A DNA stretch of 64,000 nucleotides from G963666535 sp963666535 (GCA_963666535.1 OY762913.1:3259944-3323943), one strand, 5' to 3'. Positions 48,678-58,704 are shown, counted from the first letter of the stretch. Program-made: numbers and translations. The notes: generated from the sequence alone by a model not told the origin.

Positions 48678-50543
48678 TTATTTCCCCAGCCACACCATCA
48701 GCGCCGCCATGTCGGCGGGGGACACACCCGAAATGCGCGATGCCTGTCCCAGATTGACGGGGTGAATGGCGTTGAGCTTTTCTCTGGCCTCCAGTCGCAG
48801 GGCGGAAACCGTGGTGTAATCCAAGTCCTCCCGCAGCGCGTGGCTCTCCAGCCGCTTCATCTCTTCGACTTGCCGCATCTGACGGTCGATATACCCCTGA
48901 TACTTCATGGTGATCTCCACCTGCTCGGTCACCGCCGCCGGCAGCGCCGGGCGGTCGGGATCAAAGGGGGCAAGCTCCGCGTAAGTAATGCGGGGTCTGC
49001 GCAGCAGATCGCCCAGGCGGGCCCCGTCTTTTGCGGGTGGCTCTTCCCGTCCCTGCAGCAGCGCATCCAGCGCGGAAGAAGGGGGCGTCCCCGTTCTTTC
49101 CAGCCGTTTGCGCTCCCGCTCCACAGCCGCGTACTTTTCCTGCACCCGCCGGTACCGCTCCTCGGAAATCAAACCCAGGGCGTATCCCACAGGACAAAGC
49201 CGCTCGTCGGCGTTGTCCTGCCGGTGGAGCAGGCGATACTCTGTGCGGGAGGTCATCATGCGGTATGGCTCTTCGGTGCCCTTGGTCACCAAATCGTCGA
49301 TCAGCACCCCGATATAGCCCTGACTGCGGGATAAAACCAGCGGTTCCCGGCCCATTATTTTCAGGGCCGCGTTCGCCCCGGCCACAAAGCCTTGTACCGC
49401 CGCCTCTTCATAGCCAGAGGAGCCGTTGAACTGGCCCGCGCCATACAAGCCGGGGACTTTTTTACACTCTAAGCTAGGCCGCAGCTCGGTGGGGTCCACG
49501 CAGTCATACTCGATGGCATAGGCCGTTCGCATCATCTCGGCGTGTTCCAATCCGGGAATGGTGTGGAGCATCTCCACCTGCACATCCTCCGGCAGGGAGG
49601 AGGAAAAACCCTGGATATAAAGTTCCTCGGTGCCAAGACCCATGGGCTCGATGAACAGCTGATGCCGCTCTTTATCAGGAAAGCGCATGATTTTTGTCTC
49701 GATGGACGGGCAGTAGCGCGGCCCCACCCCTTCGATCACGCCGGAAAAGAGGGGCGACCGGTGAAGATTTGCCCGAATGATGGCATGGGTTTTTTCGTTG
49801 GTATAGGTCAGATAGCACACCGCCTGGTTGCAGGGCGGCTGCGCGGTTTCGAAGGAAAAGGGAAGCACCGCCTCGTCTCCCGGCTGCACCTCCATTTTGG
49901 AAAAGTCCACACTGCGGGCGTTCACGCGCGGTGGCGTACCGGTCTTAAATCGGCGCAGGGAAAGACCGCAGGAGCGCAGGCTTTCCGTCAGGGGCAGGGC
50001 AGCAGCCATGCCGTCCGGGCCGCTCTGGCGGGTTACGTCACCCACAATGGTGCGCCCGCCCAGATAGGTGCCGGAACAAATCACGGCAGCCTTAACCTGG
50101 TACACAGCATCGTTTTCGGTCTTTACTGCTGCCACCGCGCCGGTTTGATCCGTGCGAAGTTCTACAATCTCTGCCTGCTTGATCCACAGATTTTCCTGCA
50201 GCTCCAGCGCATGCTTCATGATTTTCTGGTACTCCCGGCGGTCAGCCTGCGCCCGCAGGGACCATACAGCGGGGCCCTTCCCCCGGTTCAGCAGCCGATA
50301 TTGGATACAGGCCCGGTCCGCCGCCCGGGCCATCTCGCCGCCCAGCGCGTCCAGCTCCCGGACCAGATGTCCCTTGCCGGTGCCGCCAATGGCAGGGTTA
50401 CAGGGCATATTGCCCACCGCGTCGAGGTTAATGGTGAAGCAAACCGTCTTGCATCCCATGCGGGCGCACGCCAGCGCGGCTTCGATCCCCGCGTGGCCCG
50501 CGCCGATCACGGCCACATCGTATTCTCCTGCAAAATAATCCAT
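48678..50543 (-). CDS. mnmG: tRNA uridine-5-carboxymethylaminomethyl modification enzyme MnmG (GidA)
   Basis: The 621-residue FAD enzyme is of normal length. DVAVIGAGHAGIEAALACARMG starts the FAD domain. PCNPAIGGTGKGHLVRELDALGG and GTFLGG-like GTYLGGRTIVGD follow, then YCPSIETKIMRFPDKERHQLFIEPMG, GQFNGSSGYEEAAVQGFVAG and the C-terminal helical domain that binds MnmE. With MnmE (at 61 kb) it modifies the wobble uridine of several tRNAs. It lies 22 bases downstream of the metallophosphoesterase gene, with which it shares a promoter. Confidence 0.96.
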   Translation of the reverse strand: MDYFAGEYDVAVIGAGHAGIEAALACARMGCKTVCFTINLDAVGNMPCNPAIGGTGKGHLVRELDALGGEMARAADRACIQYRLLNRGKGPAVWSLRAQADRREYQKIMKHALELQENLWIKQAEIVELRTDQTGAVAAVKTENDAVYQVKAAVICSGTYLGGRTIVGDVTRQSGPDGMAAALPLTESLRSCGLSLRRFKTGTPPRVNARSVDFSKMEVQPGDEAVLPFSFETAQPPCNQAVCYLTYTNEKTHAIIRANLHRSPLFSGVIEGVGPRYCPSIETKIMRFPDKERHQLFIEPMGLGTEELYIQGFSSSLPEDVQVEMLHTIPGLEHAEMMRTAYAIEYDCVDPTELRPSLECKKVPGLYGAGQFNGSSGYEEAAVQGFVAGANAALKIMGREPLVLSRSQGYIGVLIDDLVTKGTEEPYRMMTSRTEYRLLHRQDNADERLCPVGYALGLISEERYRRVQEKYAAVERERKRLERTGTPPSSALDALLQGREEPPAKDGARLGDLLRRPRITYAELAPFDPDRPALPAAVTEQVEITMKYQGYIDRQMRQVEEMKRLESHALREDLDYTTVSALRLEAREKLNAIHPVNLGQASRISGVSPADMAALMVWLGK

Positions 50544-50565
50544 TCTTTCCAGTCCTTTTCTGTGT

Positions 50566-51414
50566 TTAGGCGGCGCGCAGTGTGATCAGCGGCAGGTCAG
50601 GCCGATTGAACAGGCGAAACATCTTGGGGTTGTTCCCCAGTCCCCGGCTGACAAAAAGCGTGCTGTCCCCGCTGGTATACTCCCCATTGGTATAGGTGGG
50701 GAACAGATCCATGTTGGTTCCGACCAAGCCGTCGGTAAAGGGCAGGCGGATGAGTCCGCCATGGCCATGCCCGGACAGGACAAAATCATATCCCGCCGCC
50801 GCATAGCGGGGAAACAGCGTATTTCTGTGGGCCAGCAAAAGGGTGAACAGTTCGCCCTTCGCCCCGGTCAGCTCCGTCATAAGCTCCTCGGGCGTTTTTT
50901 GATCGGCATAGCCGTTGGGGTCGTGCACGCCGCACAAGGCCAGCCGGTCGCCGGACCGCTCCAGTATGACAGATTGGTTTTGCAGGCAAACTACCCCCGC
51001 ACTCTCCAGCGCCGCGATCAGCTCGCTCACCTCTCCCCGCGCCCATTCATGGTTGCCGGTCACGTAATAGGTGGGGGCAATGTCCGCCAGTGCGGCAGCC
51101 AGGTGCGGCACAAGCTCCATGGTATCCTCTTCGTCGATCAGGTCGCCGGTTACAGCGATGAGATCAGGGGCAAAATCCGCCACCTGTTCCAGCAGGCGGC
51201 TGTTGTCCGTGCCAAATTCCATCCCATGTAAATCCGAGATTTGGGCGATCCGCAGCCCGTCAAACCCCTGGGGCAGTCCGTCCAGGACTACGGCAACCTC
51301 CCGCGTGGTCAGCCAGGTCTGCTGTGTATAAAAAAATCCGGCCAAAAAGGCCACGGTAGCCATAAAAATCAAAAGGCCACGGCTCCTTTTGCGGCGGCGG
51401 CGGTTCACATTCAT
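50566..51414 (-). CDS. Membrane-anchored metallophosphoesterase (YkuE/YaeI-like)
   Basis: The start is ATG 51414 (MNVNRRRRKRSRG) after AAAGGAG. The product has 282 residues. An Arg-rich N-terminus and one membrane helix (about 13-32) come first. The calcineurin-like fold has IAQISDLHGMEFG (first Asp/His), AVTGDLIDEED, YVTGNHEWARG, LLLAHRNTLF and LSGHGHGGLIRLP as metal-binding blocks. Family members hydrolyse phosphodiesters such as UDP-diacylglucosamine or envelope lipids. It is transcribed with mnmG. Confidence 0.9.
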   Translation of the reverse strand: MNVNRRRRKRSRGLLIFMATVAFLAGFFYTQQTWLTTREVAVVLDGLPQGFDGLRIAQISDLHGMEFGTDNSRLLEQVADFAPDLIAVTGDLIDEEDTMELVPHLAAALADIAPTYYVTGNHEWARGEVSELIAALESAGVVCLQNQSVILERSGDRLALCGVHDPNGYADQKTPEELMTELTGAKGELFTLLLAHRNTLFPRYAAAGYDFVLSGHGHGGLIRLPFTDGLVGTNMDLFPTYTNGEYTSGDSTLFVSRGLGNNPKMFRLFNRPDLPLITLRAA

Positions 51415-51465
51415 AGTCTGCTCCTTTTTATGTTGTGCCAGCTCTTGGGCGGGGTCTCTGCATTG

Positions 51466-51512
51466 TGTCGACCCTATCTCGACATTGTACCATATCCCCC
51501 CGACGACTGCAA
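51466..51512 (-). promoter_or_regulatory. Promoter and palindrome of the metallophosphoesterase-mnmG operon
   Basis: Minus strand TTGCAG (51512-51507), 17 bases, TACAAT (51489-51484). A palindrome TGTCGA-N7-TCGACA (51466-51484) is centred near the predicted transcription start, a position suited to a repressor. Confidence 0.65.
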
Positions 51513-51553
51513 GGAACACCGGGCGCAAAAGCGGAGTTTTTCCCGGCATTTTC

Positions 51554-51582
51554 TTGTCTTTTCTTTTGGAATATGATATACT
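51554..51582 (+). promoter_or_regulatory. Promoter of the recJ operon
   Basis: TTGTCT (51554-51559), 17 bases, TATACT (51577-51582), 33 bases before the recJ start. Confidence 0.7.
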
Positions 51583-51615
51583 AAAAGTTACTTTTGGAAA
51601 TTTGAGGGTACCGGA

Positions 51616-53679
51616 ATGAAATTCAAGCACTGGAACCTGTCTGCCGGTGACCCTGGCGCCAGAACGGCCCTATGGGAAGGAGGAATCCCTCCTCTGCCCG
51701 CCGCTGTTCTCTGTGCCCGGGGGATCACCACAGCGGATGCCGCCGCGCGATTCCTCTCCTGGGACAAAGGTCTGCTGGAAGATCCCTTTCTGCTCCGCGA
51801 CATGGACAAGGCGGTGGCCCGCATACGGCAGGCACTGCAGCAAAAGGAAATCATCGCCGTTTATGGGGATTACGATGTGGACGGCATTACCTCCACCTGT
51901 CTTTTAACCGATTACCTCCGCAGTGAGGGGGCTTCCGTCCTCTCCTATATCCCTGACCGCATGGAAGAGGGATATGGGCTCAACAGCGATGCGGTGTCCG
52001 CGCTGGCGAGGCAGGGCGTCACTCTAATCATCACGGTGGACTGCGGCATCACCGCATGTACAGAGGCAGAAACGGCGCGAAACCTGGGCGTTTCGCTGAT
52101 CATCACGGACCACCACGAATGCAAAAACGCTCTGCCCGCAGCGGACGCTGTGGTCAATCCCCACCGCAAGGACTGCCCCTACCCCTTCAAACAGCTTGCG
52201 GGGGTGGGCGTAGCCCTAAAGCTGGTGCTGGCTTTGGGCGGCAGCGACGAGCACACGGCTCTTTTCGCTCGCTATGCCGACCTTGCTGCCATCGGCACGG
52301 TGGCGGATGTGGTGGATTTGACCGGGGAAAACCGCGCCATTGTCCACATGGGGCTTAGCCGCCTGGCAAACACCCTCCGCCCCGGTCTGCGCGCTTTGAT
52401 CAGGGAGGCGGGGCTTTCGGACAAGCCTCTCACCGCCTCCTCCGTCAGCTATGCGCTGGCGCCCCGCATCAACGCCTCGGGCCGTATGGGCCGCGCCAGT
52501 GTTTCCGCCGAACTGTTTCTCACCCATGACCCCATCCGGGCCGAGGAACTGGCAAAAATGCTGTGTGACCTGAACCGGGAGCGGCAGACCATTGAGCTTT
52601 CCATCTACAACGAGTGCCTGGATCGTCTTTCAGGCCAGGAATCTCCCCCCGCCATTGTGCTGGAGAACACCACCTGGCACCAGGGTGTGGCTGGCATCGT
52701 TGCCTCCCGCCTGGCGGAGAAATTTTCCTGCCCCGCCTTTGTCATTTGCGTGCAGGATGGAAAGGGGAAGGGCTCCTGCCGTTCCTCGGGCGGATTCCAT
52801 CTCTTTGCCGCGCTGGAGCAATGTGCTGACCTGCTGGACGGCTTTGGCGGCCATGCGCTGGCCGCGGGCTTTACCATTCAAGCGGAAAACATTCCAGCCT
52901 TCCGGCAGCGAATTTGCGACTGCGTGCGCGCCACAGGAGATACCTTGGCCGCTTCCACGCTGACGATTGATGCAGAGATCAGCGACCTATCCCTGCTGGA
53001 CATGCCCAACGTAGAATCCCTCTCCTTGCTCGAACCTTACGGCGCAGGTAATCCCCGTCCGGTGCTTTCTCTGAGCGGTGTCTGCGTGGCCGCGCTGTCC
53101 CATGTGGGCGGCGACAAACACCTGAAGCTGCGGCTGACCGCAGGCAGCAAAACGCTTGACGCGATTTTTTTCTCGGTGACCGCCGTCGATGCCGCTGTGT
53201 CGGTGGGGGACCGGATTGACCTCGCCTTTTCTCCCCAGATCAATGAATTTCGGGGCAGACGCGACCTCCAGCTGCTGGGCATCGATCTTCGCCCGGCGCT
53301 GACTCGCCTGCAGGGAGAGCGGCTTTTGTATGAGAAGCTGCGGGAAGGCAAACCGATCACGCCCGAGGAAGCCAAATTGCTGACGCCCAGCCGGGATGAC
53401 TTCGCCAATCTGTGGCGCTATCTTGACCGGCAGGCCGACTGTCACTGTCTGGTCGAGGATACCGCCGCCCATCTCTCCCGCTGCGTTTCCCGTACTTTCG
53501 GGACGCGGGAAACCCTGATGCGCACCATGGTGTGTCTGGATGTGATGAGTGAAATGGAGCTAATCTCCCTGGAAAAGATCACCGATCACCTGCGCATCAT
53601 CGTCAACTCCGCAACCGGCAAGGTGGATCTGGAGCAATCTGCTCTGCTGCGGCAATTGCGCTTATTATCCGATCTCTAA
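51616..53679 (+). CDS. recJ: Single-stranded-DNA-specific exonuclease RecJ
   Basis: The product has 687 residues. The DHH domain has IIAVYGDYDVDGITSTCLL, LIITVDCGITA, and ITDHHE with the metal-binding DHH motif. The DHHA1 domain has WHQGVAGIVASRLAEKF and GSCRSSGGFHLF plus FGGHALAAGFTI. An OB fold (about 460-570) has PYGAGNPRPVLSLSG and HLKLRL. The C-terminal 120 residues are an accessory helical domain. It degrades single-stranded DNA 5' to 3' in repair and recombination. It heads the recJ-relA-dtd group. Confidence 0.95.
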   Translation: MKFKHWNLSAGDPGARTALWEGGIPPLPAAVLCARGITTADAAARFLSWDKGLLEDPFLLRDMDKAVARIRQALQQKEIIAVYGDYDVDGITSTCLLTDYLRSEGASVLSYIPDRMEEGYGLNSDAVSALARQGVTLIITVDCGITACTEAETARNLGVSLIITDHHECKNALPAADAVVNPHRKDCPYPFKQLAGVGVALKLVLALGGSDEHTALFARYADLAAIGTVADVVDLTGENRAIVHMGLSRLANTLRPGLRALIREAGLSDKPLTASSVSYALAPRINASGRMGRASVSAELFLTHDPIRAEELAKMLCDLNRERQTIELSIYNECLDRLSGQESPPAIVLENTTWHQGVAGIVASRLAEKFSCPAFVICVQDGKGKGSCRSSGGFHLFAALEQCADLLDGFGGHALAAGFTIQAENIPAFRQRICDCVRATGDTLAASTLTIDAEISDLSLLDMPNVESLSLLEPYGAGNPRPVLSLSGVCVAALSHVGGDKHLKLRLTAGSKTLDAIFFSVTAVDAAVSVGDRIDLAFSPQINEFRGRRDLQLLGIDLRPALTRLQGERLLYEKLREGKPITPEEAKLLTPSRDDFANLWRYLDRQADCHCLVEDTAAHLSRCVSRTFGTRETLMRTMVCLDVMSEMELISLEKITDHLRIIVNSATGKVDLEQSALLRQLRLLSDL

Positions 53680-53703
53680 CTTGTTTTTCGAGGTGAAAAT
53701 TGT

Positions 53704-55938
53704 ATGGACCCCATTTTAGAGCGCTATCAAGCGCTGGAAAACAAAATAAGATCGTACAACCCCACTTTTGACCAGCAAAAGCTGTTTGCCGCCTTTACTT
53801 ACGCGGACAGCTCGCACAACGGTCAACTGCGGAAGGACGGATCCCCCTATATTACCCACCCCCTGGCTGTGGCTGAGATTGTCGCCGATCTGGGGATGGA
53901 CGTGGACTCCATCACCGCCGCACTGCTCCACGATTGCATTGAGGACACCAACGCCACTTATGCCGAAATTTCCAAGCAGTTCGGGCCGGCCGTGGCCGAT
54001 TTGGTGGAGGGGCTGACCAAACTGGCCAAAGTACAGTACACCAGCAAAGAAGAGGAGCAGATGGAAAATCTGCGCAAAATGCTGGTGGCCATGGTCAAGG
54101 ATATCCGGGTCATCCTGATCAAAATCTGCGACCGGATGCACAACATGCGCACCATGGAGTATCAGTCTGCCCGAAAACAGCGGGAAAAGGCACTGGAGAC
54201 CATGGAAATTTACGCGCCCCTGGCCCACCGCTTGGGCATGCAAAAAATCAAGTGGGAGCTGGAAGACACTTCTTTACGCTATCTGGACCCCATCGGCTAT
54301 AAGGAGATTGAATCCGAACTGAATTCCCGCTCCGCCGCCCATGAAGAGTTCCTGAATGCCACCCAGGCCCGCATCCGCCAACGCTTGGAAACGGACGGCA
54401 TCCAGTGCATCATTTACGGCCGGGTCAAACACATTTATTCCATCTACCGCAAAATGTACACCCAGAACAAAACCCTGGATGAAATCTTTGACCTGTACGC
54501 CTTCCGGGTCATTGTGGATGACATCCCCGAGTGCTACAACGTGCTGGGCTGCATCCATGATATGTTTAAGCCAATTCTTGGCCGGTTCAAGGACTATATC
54601 AGCACCCCAAAGCCCAATATGTATCAGTCGCTTCATACCACGGTCATCGGCAAGGAGGGCATCCCCTTCGAGGTGCAAATCCGCACCGAGGCCATGCACC
54701 AGATGGCGGAATACGGCGTTGCCGCCCATTGGAAATACAAGCAGGGCATGGCAAACCAAAAGCTGGGTTCGGAAGAGGACTTTGAATGGGTTCGCAGACT
54801 GCTGGAGAGCCAGCAGACCACCAATGCCGAGGAATTCGTTCACACGATGAAGGTGGATATGTTCGCCGACGAAGTGTTTGTGTTTACCCCTCAGGGCGAT
54901 GTCATCAACCTCCCGGCGGGGGCCACGCCCATTGATTTTGCCTATGCCATTCACTCCGCCGTTGGCAACCACATGATGGGGGCCAAGGTCAACGGGCGCA
55001 TTGTCACGTTTGATTCCGTGCTCCATAACGGCGACATTGTGGAGGCGATTACCTCTAAGTCCGCCAAGGGGCCCAGCCGCGACTGGATTAAATTGGCCAA
55101 GAGCAACGAAGCCCGCAGTAAGATTCGTCAGTGGTTCAAGAAGGAACGGCGGGAGGAAAACATCGCCACCGGCCGCAGTGCCTTTGATGCCGAACTGCGT
55201 CACGCGGGGATCCCTCTGTCCGCCATCACCCCCGAGGACGTGCTTCCAGCCATCCTGAAAAAAGTGCGCTATGGCTCGCTGGACGAGCTGTATGCTGCCA
55301 TCGGCTACGGCGGCACTTCATCTGTTAAAACAGTCACCCGCATCAAGGACGAGCTGGCCCGCCTGGGCCGCGTACAGGCGGAAAAAGAGCGCACCGAGCT
55401 CCTCACTGTCGGGGAAGGCGACGGCGTGATCATGCCCGCCAACGGCGGCGTTGTCCAGTCCCCTAAAATGCCTAAGCACTCCGACTCTGGCATCATTGTC
55501 GCAGGCCTTGGCAACTGTCTGGTAAAATTCTCAAAGTGCTGCGCCCCCGTGCCTGGCGACCCCATTATCGGATTTATCACCCGGGGATACGGGGTTTCGG
55601 TCCACCGGTCAGATTGCCCCAACGCCGCACAGGATAAGCGCCGAGACGAGGCCGACCGCTGGGTGGAGGTTTCCTGGGCGGAAACCGATCTACCCTCCTA
55701 CCGCACGTCGCTGCAGCTTTCCGGCAAGGATCGGGACGGCCTGACACTGGATCTGGCCATGACGCTCTCGGCCGCCAAGGTAAAGGTTTCGGCCCTCTCC
55801 GCCCGCAGTCATCCGGACGGGTATGCGATGGTAGACATCGTTCTGGAGGTCAAAAATCGCGCCGAACTCGATGGTGTGATCAACAAGCTCAATCAGATCC
55901 CGGGCATCTATCAGATCTCCCGGGCAAGGGGGAAATGA
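53704..55938 (+). CDS. relA: Bifunctional (p)ppGpp synthetase/hydrolase (RelA/SpoT family)
   Basis: The product has 744 residues. The HD hydrolase domain (about 45-200) has ITHPLAVAEIVADLG and ALLHDCIEDTNAT, so the hydrolase site is intact. The synthetase domain (240-350) has GRVKHIYSIYRKM, FDLYAFRVIVDDIPECYNVLG and KPNMYQSLHTTVIG. TGS (395-460), a Zn/helical linker with KCCAPVPGDPIIGF, and ACT (665-744) follow. It is the long Rel enzyme that sets the stringent response. It lies 24 bases after recJ, and dtd begins two bases past its stop. Confidence 0.96.
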   Translation: MDPILERYQALENKIRSYNPTFDQQKLFAAFTYADSSHNGQLRKDGSPYITHPLAVAEIVADLGMDVDSITAALLHDCIEDTNATYAEISKQFGPAVADLVEGLTKLAKVQYTSKEEEQMENLRKMLVAMVKDIRVILIKICDRMHNMRTMEYQSARKQREKALETMEIYAPLAHRLGMQKIKWELEDTSLRYLDPIGYKEIESELNSRSAAHEEFLNATQARIRQRLETDGIQCIIYGRVKHIYSIYRKMYTQNKTLDEIFDLYAFRVIVDDIPECYNVLGCIHDMFKPILGRFKDYISTPKPNMYQSLHTTVIGKEGIPFEVQIRTEAMHQMAEYGVAAHWKYKQGMANQKLGSEEDFEWVRRLLESQQTTNAEEFVHTMKVDMFADEVFVFTPQGDVINLPAGATPIDFAYAIHSAVGNHMMGAKVNGRIVTFDSVLHNGDIVEAITSKSAKGPSRDWIKLAKSNEARSKIRQWFKKERREENIATGRSAFDAELRHAGIPLSAITPEDVLPAILKKVRYGSLDELYAAIGYGGTSSVKTVTRIKDELARLGRVQAEKERTELLTVGEGDGVIMPANGGVVQSPKMPKHSDSGIIVAGLGNCLVKFSKCCAPVPGDPIIGFITRGYGVSVHRSDCPNAAQDKRRDEADRWVEVSWAETDLPSYRTSLQLSGKDRDGLTLDLAMTLSAAKVKVSALSARSHPDGYAMVDIVLEVKNRAELDGVINKLNQIPGIYQISRARGK

Positions 55939-55939
55939 G

Positions 55940-56383
55940 ATGCGGGCTGTGGTCACACGGGTCTCCTCCGCCAGCGTATCCATCGCCGGCTGCGTACACG
56001 GTTCCATCGACCGCGGCTTTCTCGTTCTGCTGGGCGTCGGCCCCAGTGATACCGAGCAAACTGCGCTGCGTCTGGCAGAAAAAATCTGCAATCTGCGTGT
56101 ATTTGAAGATGAAAATGGCAAAATGAATTTGGATCTGGCCTCGGTGGGCGGCAGCCTGCTGGTGGTCTCCCAATTTACCCTATATGCCGACTGCAAAAGC
56201 CGGCGCCCTGGTTTCACCGGCGCGGCCAAACCGGAGCTTGCCATCCCGCTGTACAAAACCTTTTTGTCCGCCTGTGCCGACTGTGGCTTTCCGCCCCATC
56301 ACGGCGAATTCGGCGCCGACATGCAGGTTTCCTCCGTCAACGACGGTCCCGTCACCCTTTTGCTGGACACCGATCGGCTGTAA
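55940..56383 (+). CDS. dtd: D-aminoacyl-tRNA deacylase Dtd
   Basis: The 147 residues are exactly the family size: MRAVVTRVSSASVSIAG, GFLVLLGVGPSD, LLVVSQFTLYADCKSRRPGFTGAAKPELA with the SQxTL active-site strand, and GEFGADMQVSSVNDGPVTLLLDT with the Gly-cisPro-like region (NDGPVT). It removes D-amino acids from mischarged tRNA. It follows relA by one base, a conserved order in Firmicutes. Confidence 0.95.
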   Translation: MRAVVTRVSSASVSIAGCVHGSIDRGFLVLLGVGPSDTEQTALRLAEKICNLRVFEDENGKMNLDLASVGGSLLVVSQFTLYADCKSRRPGFTGAAKPELAIPLYKTFLSACADCGFPPHHGEFGADMQVSSVNDGPVTLLLDTDRL

Positions 56384-56564
56384 CGCCGAATTTGCCGTCT
56401 CCGTGCCACATGGCACGTGCAAGCGTTTTGCGCCCCGCGTAAAACCTTGCCTCCGCGGAATTCACTTCCGCCGAGGAAGCAACATCAGCCTCGGGTCCCC
56501 ACACGGCAGGGCCTTGTGGGGCAAACAGCACCATTTTTATTTCTGTCAGAAACGAGGTATTCCT
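56384..56564. other. Noncoding gap with small hairpins between dtd and the MBL hydrolase
   Basis: This 181-base stretch shows CGTGCC/GGCACG (about 56401-56416) and CCCCACAC/TTGTGGGG (about 56497-56521) stems. No promoter or terminator with a T run stands out, and the open frame that crosses it lacks a start or conserved sequence. Confidence 0.45.
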
Positions 56565-57188
56565 ATGAAAATCAAAGTCATGCAGGTCGGCGAGATTGGA
56601 ACCAATTGTTACCTTCTTGAGGACGAAACCACGAGCACCGCGGCAATTATTGATCCCGGAGACAATGCCAGCGCCATTCTGTCCGTGGCAGAACAGGACG
56701 GTATGACCATTCAGTGCATCCTGCTCACCCATGGTCACTTCGATCACATTTTAGCGGTACCCGGCATTCTCAGCGCGTTGCCCAATCTGCCCGTGTACAT
56801 CACCGAGCTTGACTATCCCCTTGCCCGGGATGGGCGCGCGCCCTTTTCCGGCAAAATGGGTGAGGTTCCTTCCGTGGTGTTTTATGACGAGGGGGATGTG
56901 GTAACGGTTGGCTCCATCCCGGTCAAGGTAATCCGCACTCCGGGGCACACCCCTGGTTCCGTCACACTGCTGGCAGAGGACGTTCTCTTCACCGGCGACA
57001 CGCTGTTCCGCGGCTGCTGCGGCCGCACCGATCTGCCCGGCGGCGATTTTGATGCCATGATGAATTCCCTGAAAAAATTAGGCGCGCTGAATCCCAAATA
57101 TCAGGTTCTTCCCGGCCACGAGGATTCCTCCACCCTGGAAAACGAACTGCGGTTTAACCCCTATCTCCAGCAGGCTCTGGAGCGTTAA
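56565..57188 (+). CDS. Metallo-beta-lactamase-fold hydrolase (glyoxalase II-like)
   Basis: The start is ATG 56565 (MKIKVMQVGEIGTNCYLL) after GAGGT. The product has 207 residues. The metal site appears as LLTHGHFDHILAVPGIL (HxHxDH), then RTPGHTPGSVTLL, LFTGDTLFRGCCGRTDLPGG, and LPGHEDSSTLENE. The family includes hydroxyacylglutathione hydrolases and persulfide-linked enzymes; in Firmicutes the substrate is unproven. The next gene, hemZ, starts directly after its stop. Confidence 0.92.
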   Translation: MKIKVMQVGEIGTNCYLLEDETTSTAAIIDPGDNASAILSVAEQDGMTIQCILLTHGHFDHILAVPGILSALPNLPVYITELDYPLARDGRAPFSGKMGEVPSVVFYDEGDVVTVGSIPVKVIRTPGHTPGSVTLLAEDVLFTGDTLFRGCCGRTDLPGGDFDAMMNSLKKLGALNPKYQVLPGHEDSSTLENELRFNPYLQQALER

Positions 57189-58670
57189 GTGAAGCTATAT
57201 TTCAAGGGGCACGCGCATAAATACGCTGTGGAGCAAATGATGGTTACCCTGTTCCCCGGGGAAAAGCCCGAATACCCGGATGCTCCGCCGGCCTCTCAGG
57301 AGCTGGCCGCTACCTGTACCCTTTCCACCGGCCTGCGGTATTTTACCGCCTGTGTTACCCTGCGGCGAAACGGCTGCTCGGTACGGCGGCAGAGCCGGGC
57401 GCCCCGCCCCGCGCAGGAAGATACGCTGGCCACCGCCCGGGCCCAAGGGCGCGCCCTGAAGCTGGCCTTTTATCGCGCCGCGCTGGACGCAGGGATCCCA
57501 AAGCCCGCTTGGGGTGCGCTGACCGGGGTACGGCCGGTCAAAATTCCCACCCGTGCCATGGAGCACGGCGCCACGCCCCGGCAGGCGGCGCGTCTGCTCA
57601 GGGATCGGTACGATGTCTCCCCCACGCGCAGCGATTTGGCCCTAGACTGCGCCGAGGTCAGTCTTGTGATCAAGCGCAGCCTGCAGCCAAACGAGGTATC
57701 GCTGTATATCGGGATTCCCTTTTGCCCCACCCGCTGTTCCTATTGCTCCTTTATATCCGCCGACGTGCGACACGCGCTGACCCTGGTGGAACCATTCCTG
57801 GCCGCGCTGCTGCAGGAGGTGGCCGGCTGTGGCGAGCTGCTGCAAGCGGGGGGGCTCACCGTGGGCTCGGTCTACATCGGCGGCGGCACACCCACAACTC
57901 TGTCCGCCGCCCAGCTTGCAACGCTGCTGGAGCAAGTGGCAATTCGTTTTGACCTTTCTCACTGCATAGAGTATACTGTGGAGGCAGGTCGCCCCGACAC
58001 CATTACCCGGGAAAAGCTGGCGGTGCTAAGGCGCTTTGGCGTCACACGAATCTCGGTCAATCCCCAATCCATGTCGGATGACGTCTTGTCCGCCATCGGC
58101 CGCAGTCACACGGCAGAGGATACCCGTGATGCCTATGCGATGGTGCGGAAGAGCGGCACCTTCGCCCTTAATATGGATCTCATCGCGGGCCTTCCCCGGG
58201 ACACAATTGTCGGCTTCCGCTCCTCTCTGGACGAGGTGATTGCCCTTGCCCCCGAAAACATCACGGTCCATACGCTGGCACTGAAAAAAGGGGCCCGTCT
58301 TATGACCGAGGGCGACTTCGACCCCGGCAACGAGGAGGTCGCCGCCATGCTGGACTACGGATGGCAGACCCTGCGTTCGGCCGGTTATCGGCCCTATTAC
58401 CTCTACCGCCAGAAACATATGTCCGGCGGCTTTGAAAACGTGGGCTGGTGCAAACCCGGTTTTGAAAGCTTCTACAATGTCGTGATGATGGAGGAACTAC
58501 AGACCATTCTCTCCCTTGGCGGAGGTGGCGTCACCAAACTGGTCAACCCCAACACCGGACGGATTCTCCGCATCTCCAATCCAAAATATCCGCAGGATTA
58601 TGTGGAAAAAGCGCCCCGACTTGTCGCAGACAAGGAGCCATTGCTCACTTTTCAGCAAGCGTTTATTTGA
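57189..58670 (+). CDS. hemZ: Coproporphyrinogen III oxidase-like radical SAM protein HemZ
   Basis: The start is GTG 57189, the base after the previous stop. The product has 493 residues. A HemZ-specific N-terminal region (1-165) ends with LTGVRPVKIPTRAMEHGATP. The radical SAM core then has IGIPFCPTRCSYCSF with three spaced Cys, SVYIGGGTPTTLSAAQL, and YTVEAGRPDTITREKL. The C-terminal YYLYRQKHMSGGFENVGWCKPG block is characteristic of HemZ. The proposed reaction is anaerobic coproporphyrinogen decarboxylation. No other haem genes are in the window. Confidence 0.93.
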   Translation: MKLYFKGHAHKYAVEQMMVTLFPGEKPEYPDAPPASQELAATCTLSTGLRYFTACVTLRRNGCSVRRQSRAPRPAQEDTLATARAQGRALKLAFYRAALDAGIPKPAWGALTGVRPVKIPTRAMEHGATPRQAARLLRDRYDVSPTRSDLALDCAEVSLVIKRSLQPNEVSLYIGIPFCPTRCSYCSFISADVRHALTLVEPFLAALLQEVAGCGELLQAGGLTVGSVYIGGGTPTTLSAAQLATLLEQVAIRFDLSHCIEYTVEAGRPDTITREKLAVLRRFGVTRISVNPQSMSDDVLSAIGRSHTAEDTRDAYAMVRKSGTFALNMDLIAGLPRDTIVGFRSSLDEVIALAPENITVHTLALKKGARLMTEGDFDPGNEEVAAMLDYGWQTLRSAGYRPYYLYRQKHMSGGFENVGWCKPGFESFYNVVMMEELQTILSLGGGGVTKLVNPNTGRILRISNPKYPQDYVEKAPRLVADKEPLLTFQQAFI

Positions 58671-58704
58671 CGCCGCATCGGTACTGTTTAAGGAGGAAAT
58701 ATTC

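Noticed and set aside
48448..48693. Minus-strand open frames of 66-81 codons between the PFL and mnmG genes
   Set aside because: They run through the stem-loop element and twin terminators; the sequence is explained by base pairing, and no start site is supported.
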